Shown here piece by piece: positions 8,306-17,363 of a stretch of 64,000 bases of DNA. The notes under the pieces were generated by a model. The model made no database searches, was not told where the DNA came from, and saw nothing but the letters and a program-made list of their open reading frames with translations. The first letter of the stretch is position 1, and every line of letters begins with the position of its first letter. Source of the DNA: Algisphaera agarilytica (GTDB taxonomy: Bacteria; Planctomycetota; Phycisphaerae; Phycisphaerales; Phycisphaeraceae); assembly GCF_014207595.1 (NCBI RefSeq), contig NZ_JACHGY010000001.1, positions 3,478,836 to 3,542,835 of the forward strand. Direction: 5' to 3'. The translations under genes were made by a program, and so were the position numbers.

Positions 8306-9175
8306 ATGCTGGATGAAATTCGCCGAGTCGTGATTGTGGGGGTGGGGCTTCTCGGGGCCAGCGTGGGGCTGGGGCTGAGGGCCAGAGGTTTCGCGGGTGA
8401 AATCATCGGCGTCGGGCGTCGTGAACAGACTCTGGAGACCGCCCGCCGGTTGGGGGCGATTGAGCGGGGCGAGACCAAGCTTGCAAAGGCGGTCTCGGAC
8501 TGCGACGGAGCGATGATCGTGGTCGTGGCGGTCCCGGTCAGTAAATTCGGCGAGGTTTTCAGCTCACTCTCGGGGCATCAGCGGCCCGGGATGGTCATTA
8601 CCGATGTAGGATCGACCAAGGGCAGCGTGGAGGCGGATGCTGCGAAGTTCCTATCCATGCCCCAGTTTTTCGTGCCGGCCCACCCCATGGCCGGGTCGGA
8701 GCAGTCGGGCCCCGAGGCGGGGCAAGCCGACCTCTTCGAGGGACGGCCTTGTGTGTTGTGTCCCAATGATCAGACATATGAAGGGGCGCTTGCCCATGTC
8801 ACGGCTTTGTGGGAGCTGCTGGGGGCGAAGCTGTTTACGATGTCGGCTGAGGATCACGACCGACAGGTCGCTGCGGTGTCGCACCTGCCTCACCTGATGG
8901 CGGTGATGCTGGCGATGACTGCGGGAGAGATGGGACCGTTGGACCTGGCATCGAGCGGCTTCCGTGACACGAGTCGGCTGGCCCTGAGCAATCCGCCGAT
9001 GCGGACGGATATTGTCATGGCCAATCGTCAACCGATCGGCGAAGCCTTGGATCGCTTGGTTGAAGTGCTTGGTGAGATACGCCAGATGATCCACGAGGGC
9101 GATGCCGATGGTCTGCTGGAACGGCTGACGGAAGTTCAGAAACGACGTGCGGATTGGGAGGATCAGCGGGGCTGA
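8306..9175 (+). CDS. tyrA: Prephenate/arogenate dehydrogenase
   Basis: 289 residues. It oxidatively decarboxylates prephenate (or arogenate) in tyrosine synthesis. The N-terminal Rossmann motif is VVIVGVGLLGASVGLGLRARG, followed by VVAVPVSKF, ITDVGSTKGSV, PAHPMAGSEQSGPEAG (catalytic His region) and HDRQVAAVSHLPHL. The C-terminal helical dimerisation part has ASSGFRDTSRLALSNPPM. It is a single-domain TyrA without a fused chorismate mutase or ACT domain; chorismate mutase is in pheA in this window. Substrate preference cannot be read from the sequence. Confidence 0.94.
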   Translation: MLDEIRRVVIVGVGLLGASVGLGLRARGFAGEIIGVGRREQTLETARRLGAIERGETKLAKAVSDCDGAMIVVVAVPVSKFGEVFSSLSGHQRPGMVITDVGSTKGSVEADAAKFLSMPQFFVPAHPMAGSEQSGPEAGQADLFEGRPCVLCPNDQTYEGALAHVTALWELLGAKLFTMSAEDHDRQVAAVSHLPHLMAVMLAMTAGEMGPLDLASSGFRDTSRLALSNPPMRTDIVMANRQPIGEALDRLVEVLGEIRQMIHEGDADGLLERLTEVQKRRADWEDQRG

Positions 9176-9181
9176 TTTTCT

Positions 9182-9209
9182 TTTACACGGGGGCGTACAG
9201 GCTTACAAT
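9182..9209 (+). promoter_or_regulatory. Sigma-70-type promoter of the 9248 gene
   Basis: TTTACA (9182-9187), a 16-nt spacer and TACAAT (9204-9209). The same hexamer pair and spacing occur before the agar cluster at 32632. Confidence 0.6.
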
Positions 9210-9247
9210 TTGATTCGAAATCTATCGCGACGAACCGGGAGTGTTAT

Positions 9248-10339
9248 ATGCAAGCCTACGGGATGAAGACTTTGCTGCTGCCTTTGTGTTGTTTGGTGGC
9301 CTTTCTGCCGACGGGGATATCCGCGCAGCCAAGTGTGGAAGAGCAGATGCTCGAAGAATTGAAGTTGTTACGAGCGGATGTGAAAGCCCTGAAGGCTCAG
9401 GTAGACAGTCTGGAAGAAAAACTTTCGGAGCAGCCGAAGCCCGTCGATGAAGTCGAAGACCTCGGGCCATGGGGCGACGCTTGGCAAGAGCGGAAGGCCG
9501 ACCCAGAAAAATTGGCGGAGATCGAAGCCAAAATCAACGGCCATCTCACCGAGGGCGAGGCGTTACAACTGGTCCAGGAAATCGATCTGCTAACCGCAGG
9601 TCAGAACAGCTTCAGCCCCCAGGACCCACAGACACGGTTGTTGGCCAAGATCGGCAATCTGCATCCACCGGTCATTATCGATGCAATGTCGCTGCACAAC
9701 CTTCACCACCACATCGATTACGGCTTGAACCGTATCAAGTGGCGTGACCACAAGGAACTGGTGTTGGATCAGCTTGCCCAACAGCCCGGGCTGGTTAAAG
9801 TCCTGATCAGCAACGGGTGGGTTGAGGAAGCAACGCCCACTCTGCTCGATGGGCTACGCGCTCGGGAGGACTTGCCGATCGAGTGGTTCCGGGCGGCTCT
9901 GGTGGTTGCGGAGCCTGGTGATCACGATGCGGTGGCTCGGTATTTCGCGGGGATGGAGGCCTGGGAGATCGATGAGGCCTACGACTTGTTACGGCTTGAG
10001 CGTGATTTTGATTTGGATCACGCGGTTGAACTGGCCTGGGAGATGAGCCGCTTCGATGATCAGCACGACCGCCTTGCGGTGGCTCAATTCGCAGCAGCGC
10101 ACGGCCACCTCGATGCATTGGGCGTGCTGTTCGGGGCTCTGCCGGATGATGAAGACCCAGAAGGCGAGCACGCCCATATGTTCTGGCATGGAGAAGACCC
10201 ACGGAGCATCATTATGCTGTTGACTCCGGCGCGTGGCAGCAATGCGGAGCTCAAAGAGTGGTTCGAGGCCAAGGAAAAGTTCTTGATCTTTGATCCCAAT
10301 CGATCGAAATGGTTTGTGCAGCAAGCCTCGGTCAGTTGA
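9248..10339 (+). CDS. Secreted coiled-coil protein of unknown function
   Basis: 363 residues. The N-terminus has a signal peptide (MKTLLLPLCCLVAFLPTGISAQ after a short MQAYG lead). A short coiled coil follows (VEEQMLEELKLLRADVKALK and the next 15 residues). The rest is an acidic, helix-rich body with Trp, His and Leu repeats that could form a HEAT/TPR-like solenoid. No catalytic motif was recognised. The ATG at 9248 has GGGAG 6 nt upstream; an in-frame ATG at 9263 is an alternative. It sits downstream of tyrA with its own promoter and probably acts in the periplasm. Confidence 0.75.
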   Translation: MQAYGMKTLLLPLCCLVAFLPTGISAQPSVEEQMLEELKLLRADVKALKAQVDSLEEKLSEQPKPVDEVEDLGPWGDAWQERKADPEKLAEIEAKINGHLTEGEALQLVQEIDLLTAGQNSFSPQDPQTRLLAKIGNLHPPVIIDAMSLHNLHHHIDYGLNRIKWRDHKELVLDQLAQQPGLVKVLISNGWVEEATPTLLDGLRAREDLPIEWFRAALVVAEPGDHDAVARYFAGMEAWEIDEAYDLLRLERDFDLDHAVELAWEMSRFDDQHDRLAVAQFAAAHGHLDALGVLFGALPDDEDPEGEHAHMFWHGEDPRSIIMLLTPARGSNAELKEWFEAKEKFLIFDPNRSKWFVQQASVS

Positions 10340-10395
10340 TTGTGTCCTCTTAGGCAACGGGGGCGTTGCTCAGTGCCTGTGGGCGCTTAGGCGGT

Positions 10396-10401
10396 TATGC
10401 T
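10396..10401 (+). promoter_or_regulatory. -10 box of proC, probable leaderless promoter
   Basis: TATGCT is followed by exactly 6 nt (gtgccg) and the proC ATG. There is no Shine-Dalgarno site and no clear -35. Confidence 0.55.
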
Positions 10402-10407
10402 GTGCCG

Positions 10408-11220
10408 ATGAGATATCCGCTGGGATTTATCGGCGCGGGGAACATGGCTGAAGCGATCGCCCGCGGTGCGGCCCGGACCGGTGTCATCCCGGCCGAGCAG
10501 ATGATCGCGGCCGACCCCAGCGAAGAACGCCTACAGGTGTTCGAGTCGTTCGGCGTGACCAGCGCTTCGGACAACCTCGGCCTAGTCAACGCGGCGGACA
10601 CGGTCGTGTTGGCGGTGAAGCCGCAGATGCTCTCGGCTCTCGGTGAGCCGGGGCAGGGGGCGTGGTGGGCGATCGACCCCGAACGGCACACCTTCATCTC
10701 GATCATGGCGGGGATCAGCAGCGCCAAGATCTGCGAGGCGATCGGCAAGCCGGTGCGGGTGGTCCGCGTGATGCCCAACACGCCGTTGATGGTCGGCAAG
10801 GGCATGGCGGGCGTCGCGCTCGGCGAGCACGCCCAGCCCGGAGACGACGAGTTGGCGATGCGGCTGTTCGGAGCTTGCGGCGAGGCGGTACGGGTCAGCG
10901 AGAAAGATCTGGATGCGGTCACGGCCGTCTCGGGCAGCGGCCCGGCCTACGTCTTCTACCTGGCCGAGGCGATGCAGGCGGCGGCGGACGAACTCGGCTT
11001 GTCCGAGCAGGCTCGACTTCTAGTGAACCAGACGATCCTGGGCAGCGCCGAATTGCTCTCGCAGTCTGACGACACCCCCGCGGAGCTGCGCCGTAAGGTC
11101 ACCAGCCCCGGCGGCACGACCGCCGCCGCCATTGGCCATCTCGAAGAACAGGGCGTCCGCGAGACCATTGTCGCGGCGCTCCGCGCTGCACGGGACCGCT
11201 CGATCGAGTTGGGCAAGTGA
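10408..11220 (+). CDS. proC: Pyrroline-5-carboxylate reductase
   Basis: 270 residues. The last step of proline synthesis (P5C + NAD(P)H to proline). Seen: YPLGFIGAGNMAEAIARG (Rossmann loop), VVLAVKPQML, ISIMAGISSAKI, RVVRVMPNTPLMVGKGM, the signature AVSGSGPAYVFYLAEAM, and RRKVTSPGGTTAAAIGHLEE. The frame is open to 10366. The ATG at 10408 is chosen because the Rossmann strand begins right after it and because of the TATGCT box 6 nt upstream. A strong hairpin follows the stop. Confidence 0.96.
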   Translation: MRYPLGFIGAGNMAEAIARGAARTGVIPAEQMIAADPSEERLQVFESFGVTSASDNLGLVNAADTVVLAVKPQMLSALGEPGQGAWWAIDPERHTFISIMAGISSAKICEAIGKPVRVVRVMPNTPLMVGKGMAGVALGEHAQPGDDELAMRLFGACGEAVRVSEKDLDAVTAVSGSGPAYVFYLAEAMQAAADELGLSEQARLLVNQTILGSAELLSQSDDTPAELRRKVTSPGGTTAAAIGHLEEQGVRETIVAALRAARDRSIELGK

Positions 11221-11241
11221 CACAAGCCTGAACCCATAAAA

Positions 11242-11274
11242 CATGGCCGTGGTGCTGAGTTCACCACGGCCATG
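11242..11274. terminator. Bidirectional terminator hairpin between proC and the DUF5060 gene
   Basis: Perfect 13-bp stem CATGGCCGTGGTG / CACCACGGCCATG with a 7-nt loop. AAAA precedes it (a T-run on the minus strand) and CTATTT follows. It lies between the converging stops at 11220 and 11348. Confidence 0.8.
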
Positions 11275-11347
11275 CTATTTAACGTATTCAGATTTTTATA
11301 GCGTGCAGTCAGCCGGACATTCTGATCCAGGCTGTTCGCCGCACGTC

Positions 11348-13273
11348 TTATTGCGATGCGCGGACCAGCACGAGCCAGTCCTGCTTGGGCTGCGAGGGAG
11401 CATTGCCGAGCTTGGCGGCCGCTCCGCCCTTAATCGACGTGACCGAGCCGTCGGTCAGTTCGCCGCCTTCGCGTGGGTTGAACCACTGCACGGAAAACTC
11501 GCCCTCGGCCTTGCTCAGGTCGAGCTCGGTCGATCCGCCCTTGGGCAGGTAAACAAGGTAGACCTCGCCGGGCTTGGCTAAGCAGTAGCGAGAGTTGTTG
11601 TTCTCGTTGTTGCCGATGAGTGCATTCGCATTGCTCATGTCCCAGAACGGAATTTCGTGGTCACGGAAGAAGTTGAGCGCGATCGCGCAGTACTTCCAAC
11701 TCGATGCCCGGCTACGCCAGTCTTCGGCCTTGAGGTCGTTTTCGGGAAGTTGATACCCGAAGTAGTACTCCACGCCCGCGCCGCCCGCCATGAGGTTGCC
11801 CCACAGCGTGTACTTGCGGACGTCTTCGGCGGTGTGGACCTTGTTGCCCTTAGCGTCTTTGCCGTCCCAGCCCTTGTAGCCGAGGTCCGGCGGGGCACCG
11901 GTGTTGGCGCCGCCTTGCTCGTCTTGGGCAACAACCCAGGGCTTGCCCGCTTCCGCAGACGCCTTGATCCAGCGGAGGCCGCGTTGGTGGGCATTGCTCC
12001 AGTTGTTCTGCAGCGAAGCGCCGGTCAGCGCCGACTTGTCACCCAGCAGGTGGGGGTAACGCTGTTCCTGCTGGTTGGGGTAGGTGTGGATCACACGCAG
12101 GTGCTGGTACGGGTCCATGTCCGCGATGTATTGGGCCATGTCCCGCTGTTCCTCGGGGGTTTGCGTGGTTTCTTCGCCGAGGTTCCAGTTGAGGGCGAGC
12201 AGGTAGCCGTAGCGGGCGATGAGCTCGCGGAGGTAGATCCGGCGTTCGGGGCCGAGCTTGCCGCCGTCGAGCGCAGCCTTGACGAAATCGGTGTTCTTCT
12301 TGCGGTGGTCGTCGATTTCGGTTTCCTGCAGCTTGAAGTGCAGGTACATGCCCTTGGTCTGGGCGTGGTCGAAGACGATGGCCCACTGGTCGAGCTTCGA
12401 GCAGTCGAAGCGCATCTTGTCGCGGGGATGGATGTACGGCCAGACGTTGCTGCCGTCGCCGTCGACGTTGTAGGTCAGGAACGAGAAGGCGTTGCACCCG
12501 GTGCCCGAGAGGTAGTTGATCGCACCGATCAGGCCCTTGCCCTTACCGCCTTGCCAGGTCGGGTCGCCGTCTTGCCAGTCCTTGAGGTGGGGCGACCAGG
12601 TCTTGATCGGCCCGGCCTTCTGCTTCAGCGTCCGGGTGTCGTCGAAGTCGGCGAAGGCCAGCAGCGTTTCGGGGGCGTCGGCCCCGGCCTTGAGGAAGTA
12701 GCGTCCGCTCCCGGCGAACTGCAAGTGGTGCTTGCCGACGTACTGCAGGCGTCCTTCGCCCCGGAAGTCACGATCGATCTTGTCCGTCAGCGTGACCTGA
12801 AAGTTGCCCGCGATGATATCGGGGTTGCGCTTGGCAAACGCCTGGGGGGCTTTGGGGTCGATCGCGATGTTGGGGCCCGAGAGCAGCTCGATGCTGTAGG
12901 ACCACATGCCGGTCTTGTCGGGGGACAGGTGCGCCCGCCAGACGTTGCCCGCCTTGGCCGATGTCTCACCGGCGTTGCCGTCCGCGGCGAAGTAGCCGGG
13001 CACGTCGTAGCTCGGCTCGCCCGACTCGTGGGTGAAGCGGACCGTCATGCGGTAGTCGGTGAACGGGTTGGGCGCGTCGGCGCGGTCGCCGTCCGCCTTC
13101 CCGTCGCTTTCGGTGGCGAACGGCCCGGCGAGCGACAGCGTGACTTTGTGCCACTGCTTGAGCTCACCGTCGATGGTGACCGACCGGTCGCCATCCTCTC
13201 CCGCCCATGCGGAACCAAGGAATGATGAAGTGATTAACCCGGCGAGCAGAAAAATAGATGCGATGCGGACCAT
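11348..13273 (-). CDS. Secreted DUF5060-type, glycoside-hydrolase-like protein
   Basis: 641 residues. A signal peptide (MVRIASIFLLAGLITSSFLGSAWA) leads to a DUF5060-like beta-sandwich (LKQWHKVTLSLAGPFA, NPFTDYRMTVRFTH, GNVWRAHLSPDKTGMWSYSI). A large domain follows with TIM-barrel character (LQYVGKHHLQFAGSGRYFLKAG, AINYLSGTGCNAFSFLTYNV, MYLHFKLQETE, YLLALNWNLGEE, HTYPNQQE). WNLGEE is a possible catalytic-acid motif. DUF5060 proteins are often found with polysaccharide utilisation genes. The ATG at 13273 has AGGAG 8 nt upstream; the longer frame (to 13360) lacks a signal-peptide start. The precise substrate is unknown. Confidence 0.82.
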   Translation of the reverse strand: MVRIASIFLLAGLITSSFLGSAWAGEDGDRSVTIDGELKQWHKVTLSLAGPFATESDGKADGDRADAPNPFTDYRMTVRFTHESGEPSYDVPGYFAADGNAGETSAKAGNVWRAHLSPDKTGMWSYSIELLSGPNIAIDPKAPQAFAKRNPDIIAGNFQVTLTDKIDRDFRGEGRLQYVGKHHLQFAGSGRYFLKAGADAPETLLAFADFDDTRTLKQKAGPIKTWSPHLKDWQDGDPTWQGGKGKGLIGAINYLSGTGCNAFSFLTYNVDGDGSNVWPYIHPRDKMRFDCSKLDQWAIVFDHAQTKGMYLHFKLQETEIDDHRKKNTDFVKAALDGGKLGPERRIYLRELIARYGYLLALNWNLGEETTQTPEEQRDMAQYIADMDPYQHLRVIHTYPNQQEQRYPHLLGDKSALTGASLQNNWSNAHQRGLRWIKASAEAGKPWVVAQDEQGGANTGAPPDLGYKGWDGKDAKGNKVHTAEDVRKYTLWGNLMAGGAGVEYYFGYQLPENDLKAEDWRSRASSWKYCAIALNFFRDHEIPFWDMSNANALIGNNENNNSRYCLAKPGEVYLVYLPKGGSTELDLSKAEGEFSVQWFNPREGGELTDGSVTSIKGGAAAKLGNAPSQPKQDWLVLVRASQ

Positions 13274-13363
13274 GTGGTACTCCTGAATGGCGCAAAGAGA
13301 GAAAAGAGATACGACACGAGACAGGTGGGCAGCACCCCGGAGGGAGACATAAGATAGCACACA

Positions 13364-15088
13364 ATGACCTATTCGAACCTGCGAACGTTTGTTGAAGCCC
13401 TGGAATCGGCCGGTGAGCTACGCCGGATTTCCGTACCCGTGTCCTCGATGCTGGAGATCACCGAGATCGCCGACCGGGTGAGCAAGTCCCCCGCGGCATC
13501 GGTTTCTGAGTTTGCGAAGGACTTCGATCCGCACCACGCCGATCTCGGCGGGAGCGCGTTGCTGTTTGAGAACGTCCAGACCCCCGAGGGGCAGGCGAAG
13601 TTCCCGCTGCTCATCAACGCCTTCGGCAGCTACCGCCGGATGGAGATGGCGATGGGTTGTGCCGAGGCGTCGGGGGCCTCGGGAGGGGGGTTCGATGGTC
13701 TGGCGGAGAGGGTGGCGTCGCTGGTGAAGCCCGAGCCGCCATCGTCGCTGATGGAGAAGGTGAAGAAGGGCGTCGAACTCGCCAAGGTGGCGGGGCAGGT
13801 CCCGCCCAAAGTGGTGAAGTCGGGGCTCTGCCAAGAGGTGGTGAAGGTGGGCGATGAGATCAACCTGTTTGATCTGCCGATCATCAAGTGCTGGCCGGAC
13901 GACGGCGACCCGCGCACCTGTGGCTACGGGCTCTCGCCCGAGAAGGCGGGGACCGCGCAAGGCCAAGGCCGATACATCACCCTCGCAGGGATGTACACCA
14001 TCCACCCCGACGACGCGGGCAAGCCGGATGGCGATCCCCGCCCCTCACGCAACGTCGGCATGTACCGCGCCCAACTGCTCGACCGCAACCACACCGCCAT
14101 GCACTGGCACATGCACCACGACGGCGCGAGCCACTGGCGGGCGTGGAAGAAACACAACACCGCCAAGGGTGATCACACCGGCGGCATGCCCTGCGCCATC
14201 GTGCTCGGCGGAGAGAGCGTGCTGCCGTACAGCGCGACCGCGCCGCTCCCGCCGGGCATCAGCGAGCTCATGTTCGCCGGGTTCCTCAACCAGGGCAGCA
14301 TCAAGCTGGTCAAGTGCAAGACCGTCGACATGCACGTCCCGGCCAACGCCGAGATCGTCATCGAGGGATACGTCAGCACCGAAGCGGGGCCCATCGGCTA
14401 CGACCCTCGGCCACGCTACGGCGAAGCGCCGCCCGACCTGGGGCCCGGCGCCGTCTTCGAGGGCCCGTTCGGCGACCACACCGGCTTCTACTCGCTGCCC
14501 GACCGTTACCCTGTCTTCACGGTCACTGCGATTACGCACCGCGAGAAACCCATCTACCCCACAACCATCGTCGGCCGGCCGCCGCAGGAAGACTACTACC
14601 TCGGCAAGGCAACCGAGCGTGTCTTCCTGCCGCTGCTCAAGACGCTCATCCCCGACATCATCGACTACGACCTGCCGATGTTCGGCTGCTTCCACAACTG
14701 CGCCTTCATCAAGATCAAGAAGGAGTACCCCCTCCAGGCAAGGCGGGTGATGCACGCGGTTTGGGGTGCGGGCCAGATGGCGTGGACCAAGTCGATCGTG
14801 GTGGTGGACGACGACGTGAATGTGCACGACCACGAAGAGGTCTTGTTCCATTTGTTGGCCAACGCCGATCCCGGCCGCGACATTGAGTTCGCCAACGGCC
14901 CGCTGGATATCCTCGACCACGCCGCGCCTCGACTCGGCGCGGGCACCAAGATCGGCCTCGACGCCACCCGGAAAATCCCCGGCGAAGAGGTCAACGGCAA
15001 CCCCGTTCGCGATTGGCCCACCATCCTCAACATGAGCGACGACATCCGGCAACGCGTCTCCGAGCGTTGGTCCGAGTACGGCTTGTAA
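13364..15088 (+). CDS. UbiD-family prenylated-FMN-dependent decarboxylase
   Basis: 574 residues. UbiD enzymes decarboxylate aromatic or alpha,beta-unsaturated acids with prenylated FMN, for example in quinone synthesis. Seen: NLRTFVEALESAGELRRISV, GSALLFENVQ, FPLLINAFGSYRRM, then RNVGMYRAQLLDRN, HWHMHHDG, GGMPCAIVLGGE, FAGFLNQ, EIVIEGYV, YGEAPPDLGPGAVFEGPFGDHTG, FHNCAFIKIKKEYPLQA and KSIVVVDDDVNVHD. It is a long form with an inserted stretch near residues 100-150. It is divergent from the DUF5060 gene. Substrate not determinable; a role in menaquinone synthesis is plausible for a planctomycete. Confidence 0.9.
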   Translation: MTYSNLRTFVEALESAGELRRISVPVSSMLEITEIADRVSKSPAASVSEFAKDFDPHHADLGGSALLFENVQTPEGQAKFPLLINAFGSYRRMEMAMGCAEASGASGGGFDGLAERVASLVKPEPPSSLMEKVKKGVELAKVAGQVPPKVVKSGLCQEVVKVGDEINLFDLPIIKCWPDDGDPRTCGYGLSPEKAGTAQGQGRYITLAGMYTIHPDDAGKPDGDPRPSRNVGMYRAQLLDRNHTAMHWHMHHDGASHWRAWKKHNTAKGDHTGGMPCAIVLGGESVLPYSATAPLPPGISELMFAGFLNQGSIKLVKCKTVDMHVPANAEIVIEGYVSTEAGPIGYDPRPRYGEAPPDLGPGAVFEGPFGDHTGFYSLPDRYPVFTVTAITHREKPIYPTTIVGRPPQEDYYLGKATERVFLPLLKTLIPDIIDYDLPMFGCFHNCAFIKIKKEYPLQARRVMHAVWGAGQMAWTKSIVVVDDDVNVHDHEEVLFHLLANADPGRDIEFANGPLDILDHAAPRLGAGTKIGLDATRKIPGEEVNGNPVRDWPTILNMSDDIRQRVSERWSEYGL

Positions 15089-15138
15089 TCTCCGACGCTA
15101 TTGCTTACATCTCACCTCGCCCACAAGGTTCGACTCAC

Positions 15139-16053
15139 ATGGCTCAAACTCCTGTCCGCTCCAAGACCTGGCTAACGATTCTGATGATTGTCGGCATGAC
15201 CGTACTGACGGGGTGTCAAAGTAAGTCCGTCGAACAAGCGGAACGCTACAAGGGTTGGGACCAGGCGGTCATTCTGCGCAACTCGGTTGCCGAGGCGGTG
15301 ATCGTCCCGCCGATCGGGCGGGTGTTGTCGTTCCGGCTGCTCGGCGGCGAGAACGTGCTGTGGACCGATCCCGATCTGTATGGCCAACTCGCCTCCGAAG
15401 AACGCCCGGGGTGGGAGAACTTCGGCGGCGACCGTCTCTGGCCCTGGCCCCAAGCCGACTGGGAAAAGAACGCCGAGGGCCACGCCCTGAACCCCGATAC
15501 GTTCGACCAGACCCCGCTGGACCGTACGATCGAGGGGTTTACGGTGATCCTTGAGGGCAGTGCGGGGGCCTACGGCGAACGCTTCGAACGTCGCATTTCT
15601 CTCGAGCCCAACGAGGCCAGCCTCCGTATCGAAAACCGCATCACCAATCCGCGTCCCGGCACCTCGGCGTGGCAGATCGCCCAGATCCCCATCTCCGATC
15701 GCGTTGTCGCGGTGGTCGATCCCGGGGCCGAGCTGGACAACCTTCAGGAACACATGTTCGGCGACCTCGATTTCACCGAGCTCATGGAGCGGCCACGGCC
15801 CGATCAGCTCATCGTGAACATCCCCGAGCAGCGCATGACCAAGACCGGCGTCGCCACCGACCACCTCACCGCCGAATACGCTGGCCACCGGGTGAGCCTG
15901 ATTGCCGAGGAACCCGAAGCCCTCCCGGTCCGCACCGACCGCGGCCAACTCTGGTTCTCCCCCGACTTCATGGAGCTCGAGCTGATCGGCCAACCGTCAC
16001 ACCACGGCGAAGACGCGGTTCTGGTGACACGGCTCGTTATCGAAACGCCGTAG
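15139..16053 (+). CDS. Lipoprotein with DUF4380/aldose-mutarotase-like fold
   Basis: 304 residues. The N-terminus MAQTPVRSKTWLTILMIVGM leads to VLTGC, a lipobox with Cys as the anchored residue. The mature part reads as a galactose-mutarotase-like beta-sandwich (AVIVPPIGRVLSFRLLGGEN, WENFGGDRLWPWPQADW, RRISLEPNEASLRIENRI), as in DUF4380 proteins. These sugar-binding folds are common near glycan genes. The upstream frame overlaps ubiD, so the ATG that begins the signal sequence is used. No catalytic residues can be assigned. Confidence 0.75.
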   Translation: MAQTPVRSKTWLTILMIVGMTVLTGCQSKSVEQAERYKGWDQAVILRNSVAEAVIVPPIGRVLSFRLLGGENVLWTDPDLYGQLASEERPGWENFGGDRLWPWPQADWEKNAEGHALNPDTFDQTPLDRTIEGFTVILEGSAGAYGERFERRISLEPNEASLRIENRITNPRPGTSAWQIAQIPISDRVVAVVDPGAELDNLQEHMFGDLDFTELMERPRPDQLIVNIPEQRMTKTGVATDHLTAEYAGHRVSLIAEEPEALPVRTDRGQLWFSPDFMELELIGQPSHHGEDAVLVTRLVIETP

Positions 16054-16193
16054 CTCATCCACTGCGAAGGGTTGACTCCCCGCCGCAATTGGGAACTCGG
16101 ACTTGGCTTGGGCATGAATCTATTTCCAGATTCTTATCTGGGAACAGGCAGGGGTTTGGGGTACATTCTGGTTTATTACTTCTCGGAGGTTTC

Positions 16194-17333
16194 ATGCGAT
16201 ATCAAGTTTTATGTTCGGCGTTGCTGTGGTGTGTTGGGTTGGGCGTGACATCGGCCTTGGCCGAGGACTTGCCGGAACCCGAGGTGCTAGCGCAGTGGGG
16301 CGCTGTGGAATGGGCGGAGGCCGCAGAACGTGTTGCACCAATTATCGAGGACGAGTTCGATCGCGAAGATGTGCTGACCAATATCTTGTTCGCGCTCTGC
16401 CAGGTTCCCGGCCAGGAAGAACGCGTCGAGGCGTTGGCCGATGCCTCGGTCCAGCGGATACAAGCACTGGGCGGCGATCCGTTGGACGCGGATTACCAGT
16501 ATCCATCGTCGGTGTATGCGTATGCCCGTATCGGCAAGCTGGACAAGGCACGCCAAACCCATGCCTTGATCCAGGACCCCTCGGAATCCACCTGGGGCCT
16601 GCTCCAGTTGGCGTGGGGTACCGCTGAGCGTCAGGAGATCGAGGCGACTGCCGAGTTGTTTGAACAGATTGAAGCGGGGATGGCGGACCTCGACGAATTC
16701 ACACGGGGGTGGTACGAAGCCGAAGTCCCCATGTTGATGTGGCTGGTGGGGCAGCAAGAGGCCGCGATGGCCAAGGCCGAAGCGATTGTCCCCGAGGATG
16801 CGAGCGCGGACGCTTTGCTCTACCTCGGCGACCTGGCGATGGATTTCGGAGACGAAGCGCTGGCTGAAAAATGCCTGAACCAAGCCCAGGCCATTATGAA
16901 ACGCTTGCCGGATCGTGGGCTTTGGCAAGTGGCCTCGGCGGCTTCGTTGAAGGCCCGCCTGGGCGCACCGGATGAGGCGGCGATCATGATGCTGCGGCTG
17001 AATGAACCCTATGAAATAGTCCAGGTCGGCGGCGAGGTGGCCCGGGCGTATCAGGCCGCGGGTAATGCGCAGGGCGCTGAGCAGATGTTGACCCGACTCC
17101 AGCGGGTGGTCGAATCGGTGCGGCCCGAGCCGGGGTTTATGGAGGCCGGGGACATTGCGTATCTGTGGTCGGATTGGGCGGTGGCGGCACACGACTGTGG
17201 CCGAGTGGATATGGTCGCCGAGGCGTGGGCCCAGTCGGACAGTTCGCTTACCCAAGGCATGATCGCAACCGGCATCGCGATTGAGATCGCGTGGGTCCAA
17301 TGGATCGAGCAGCATAAAGATCAGGTTGAATGA
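16194..17333 (+). CDS. Secreted TPR-like helical repeat protein
   Basis: 379 residues. The signal peptide is MRYQVLCSALLWCVGLGVTSALA, followed by helix-turn-helix units rich in Ala/Glu/Leu (for example YAYARIGKLDKARQTHALIQ, LYLGDLAMDFGDEALAEKCLNQ and VGGEVARAYQAAGNAQGAEQ) that look like tetratricopeptide repeats. A clear CGGAGG site lies before the ATG at 16194; the much longer upstream frame overlaps the lipoprotein gene. A weak inverted repeat GAATCT/AGATTC lies at 16116-16133 in the leader. Probably a periplasmic scaffold; no function known. Confidence 0.78.
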   Translation: MRYQVLCSALLWCVGLGVTSALAEDLPEPEVLAQWGAVEWAEAAERVAPIIEDEFDREDVLTNILFALCQVPGQEERVEALADASVQRIQALGGDPLDADYQYPSSVYAYARIGKLDKARQTHALIQDPSESTWGLLQLAWGTAERQEIEATAELFEQIEAGMADLDEFTRGWYEAEVPMLMWLVGQQEAAMAKAEAIVPEDASADALLYLGDLAMDFGDEALAEKCLNQAQAIMKRLPDRGLWQVASAASLKARLGAPDEAAIMMLRLNEPYEIVQVGGEVARAYQAAGNAQGAEQMLTRLQRVVESVRPEPGFMEAGDIAYLWSDWAVAAHDCGRVDMVAEAWAQSDSSLTQGMIATGIAIEIAWVQWIEQHKDQVE

Positions 17334-17363
17334 CCCCAGCCGTTTCGCATCCAGCGGCCGGAT

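Noticed and set aside
11657-13225. Plus-strand open frame of about 520 codons opposite the DUF5060 gene
   Set aside because: The minus strand has a signal peptide, a strong ribosome site and a domain match; the plus frame is Val/Arg/Gly-rich without motifs.
16116-16133. Terminator between the lipoprotein and TPR-like genes
   Set aside because: The GAATCT/AGATTC stem is only 6 bp, AT-rich, and has no following T-run.
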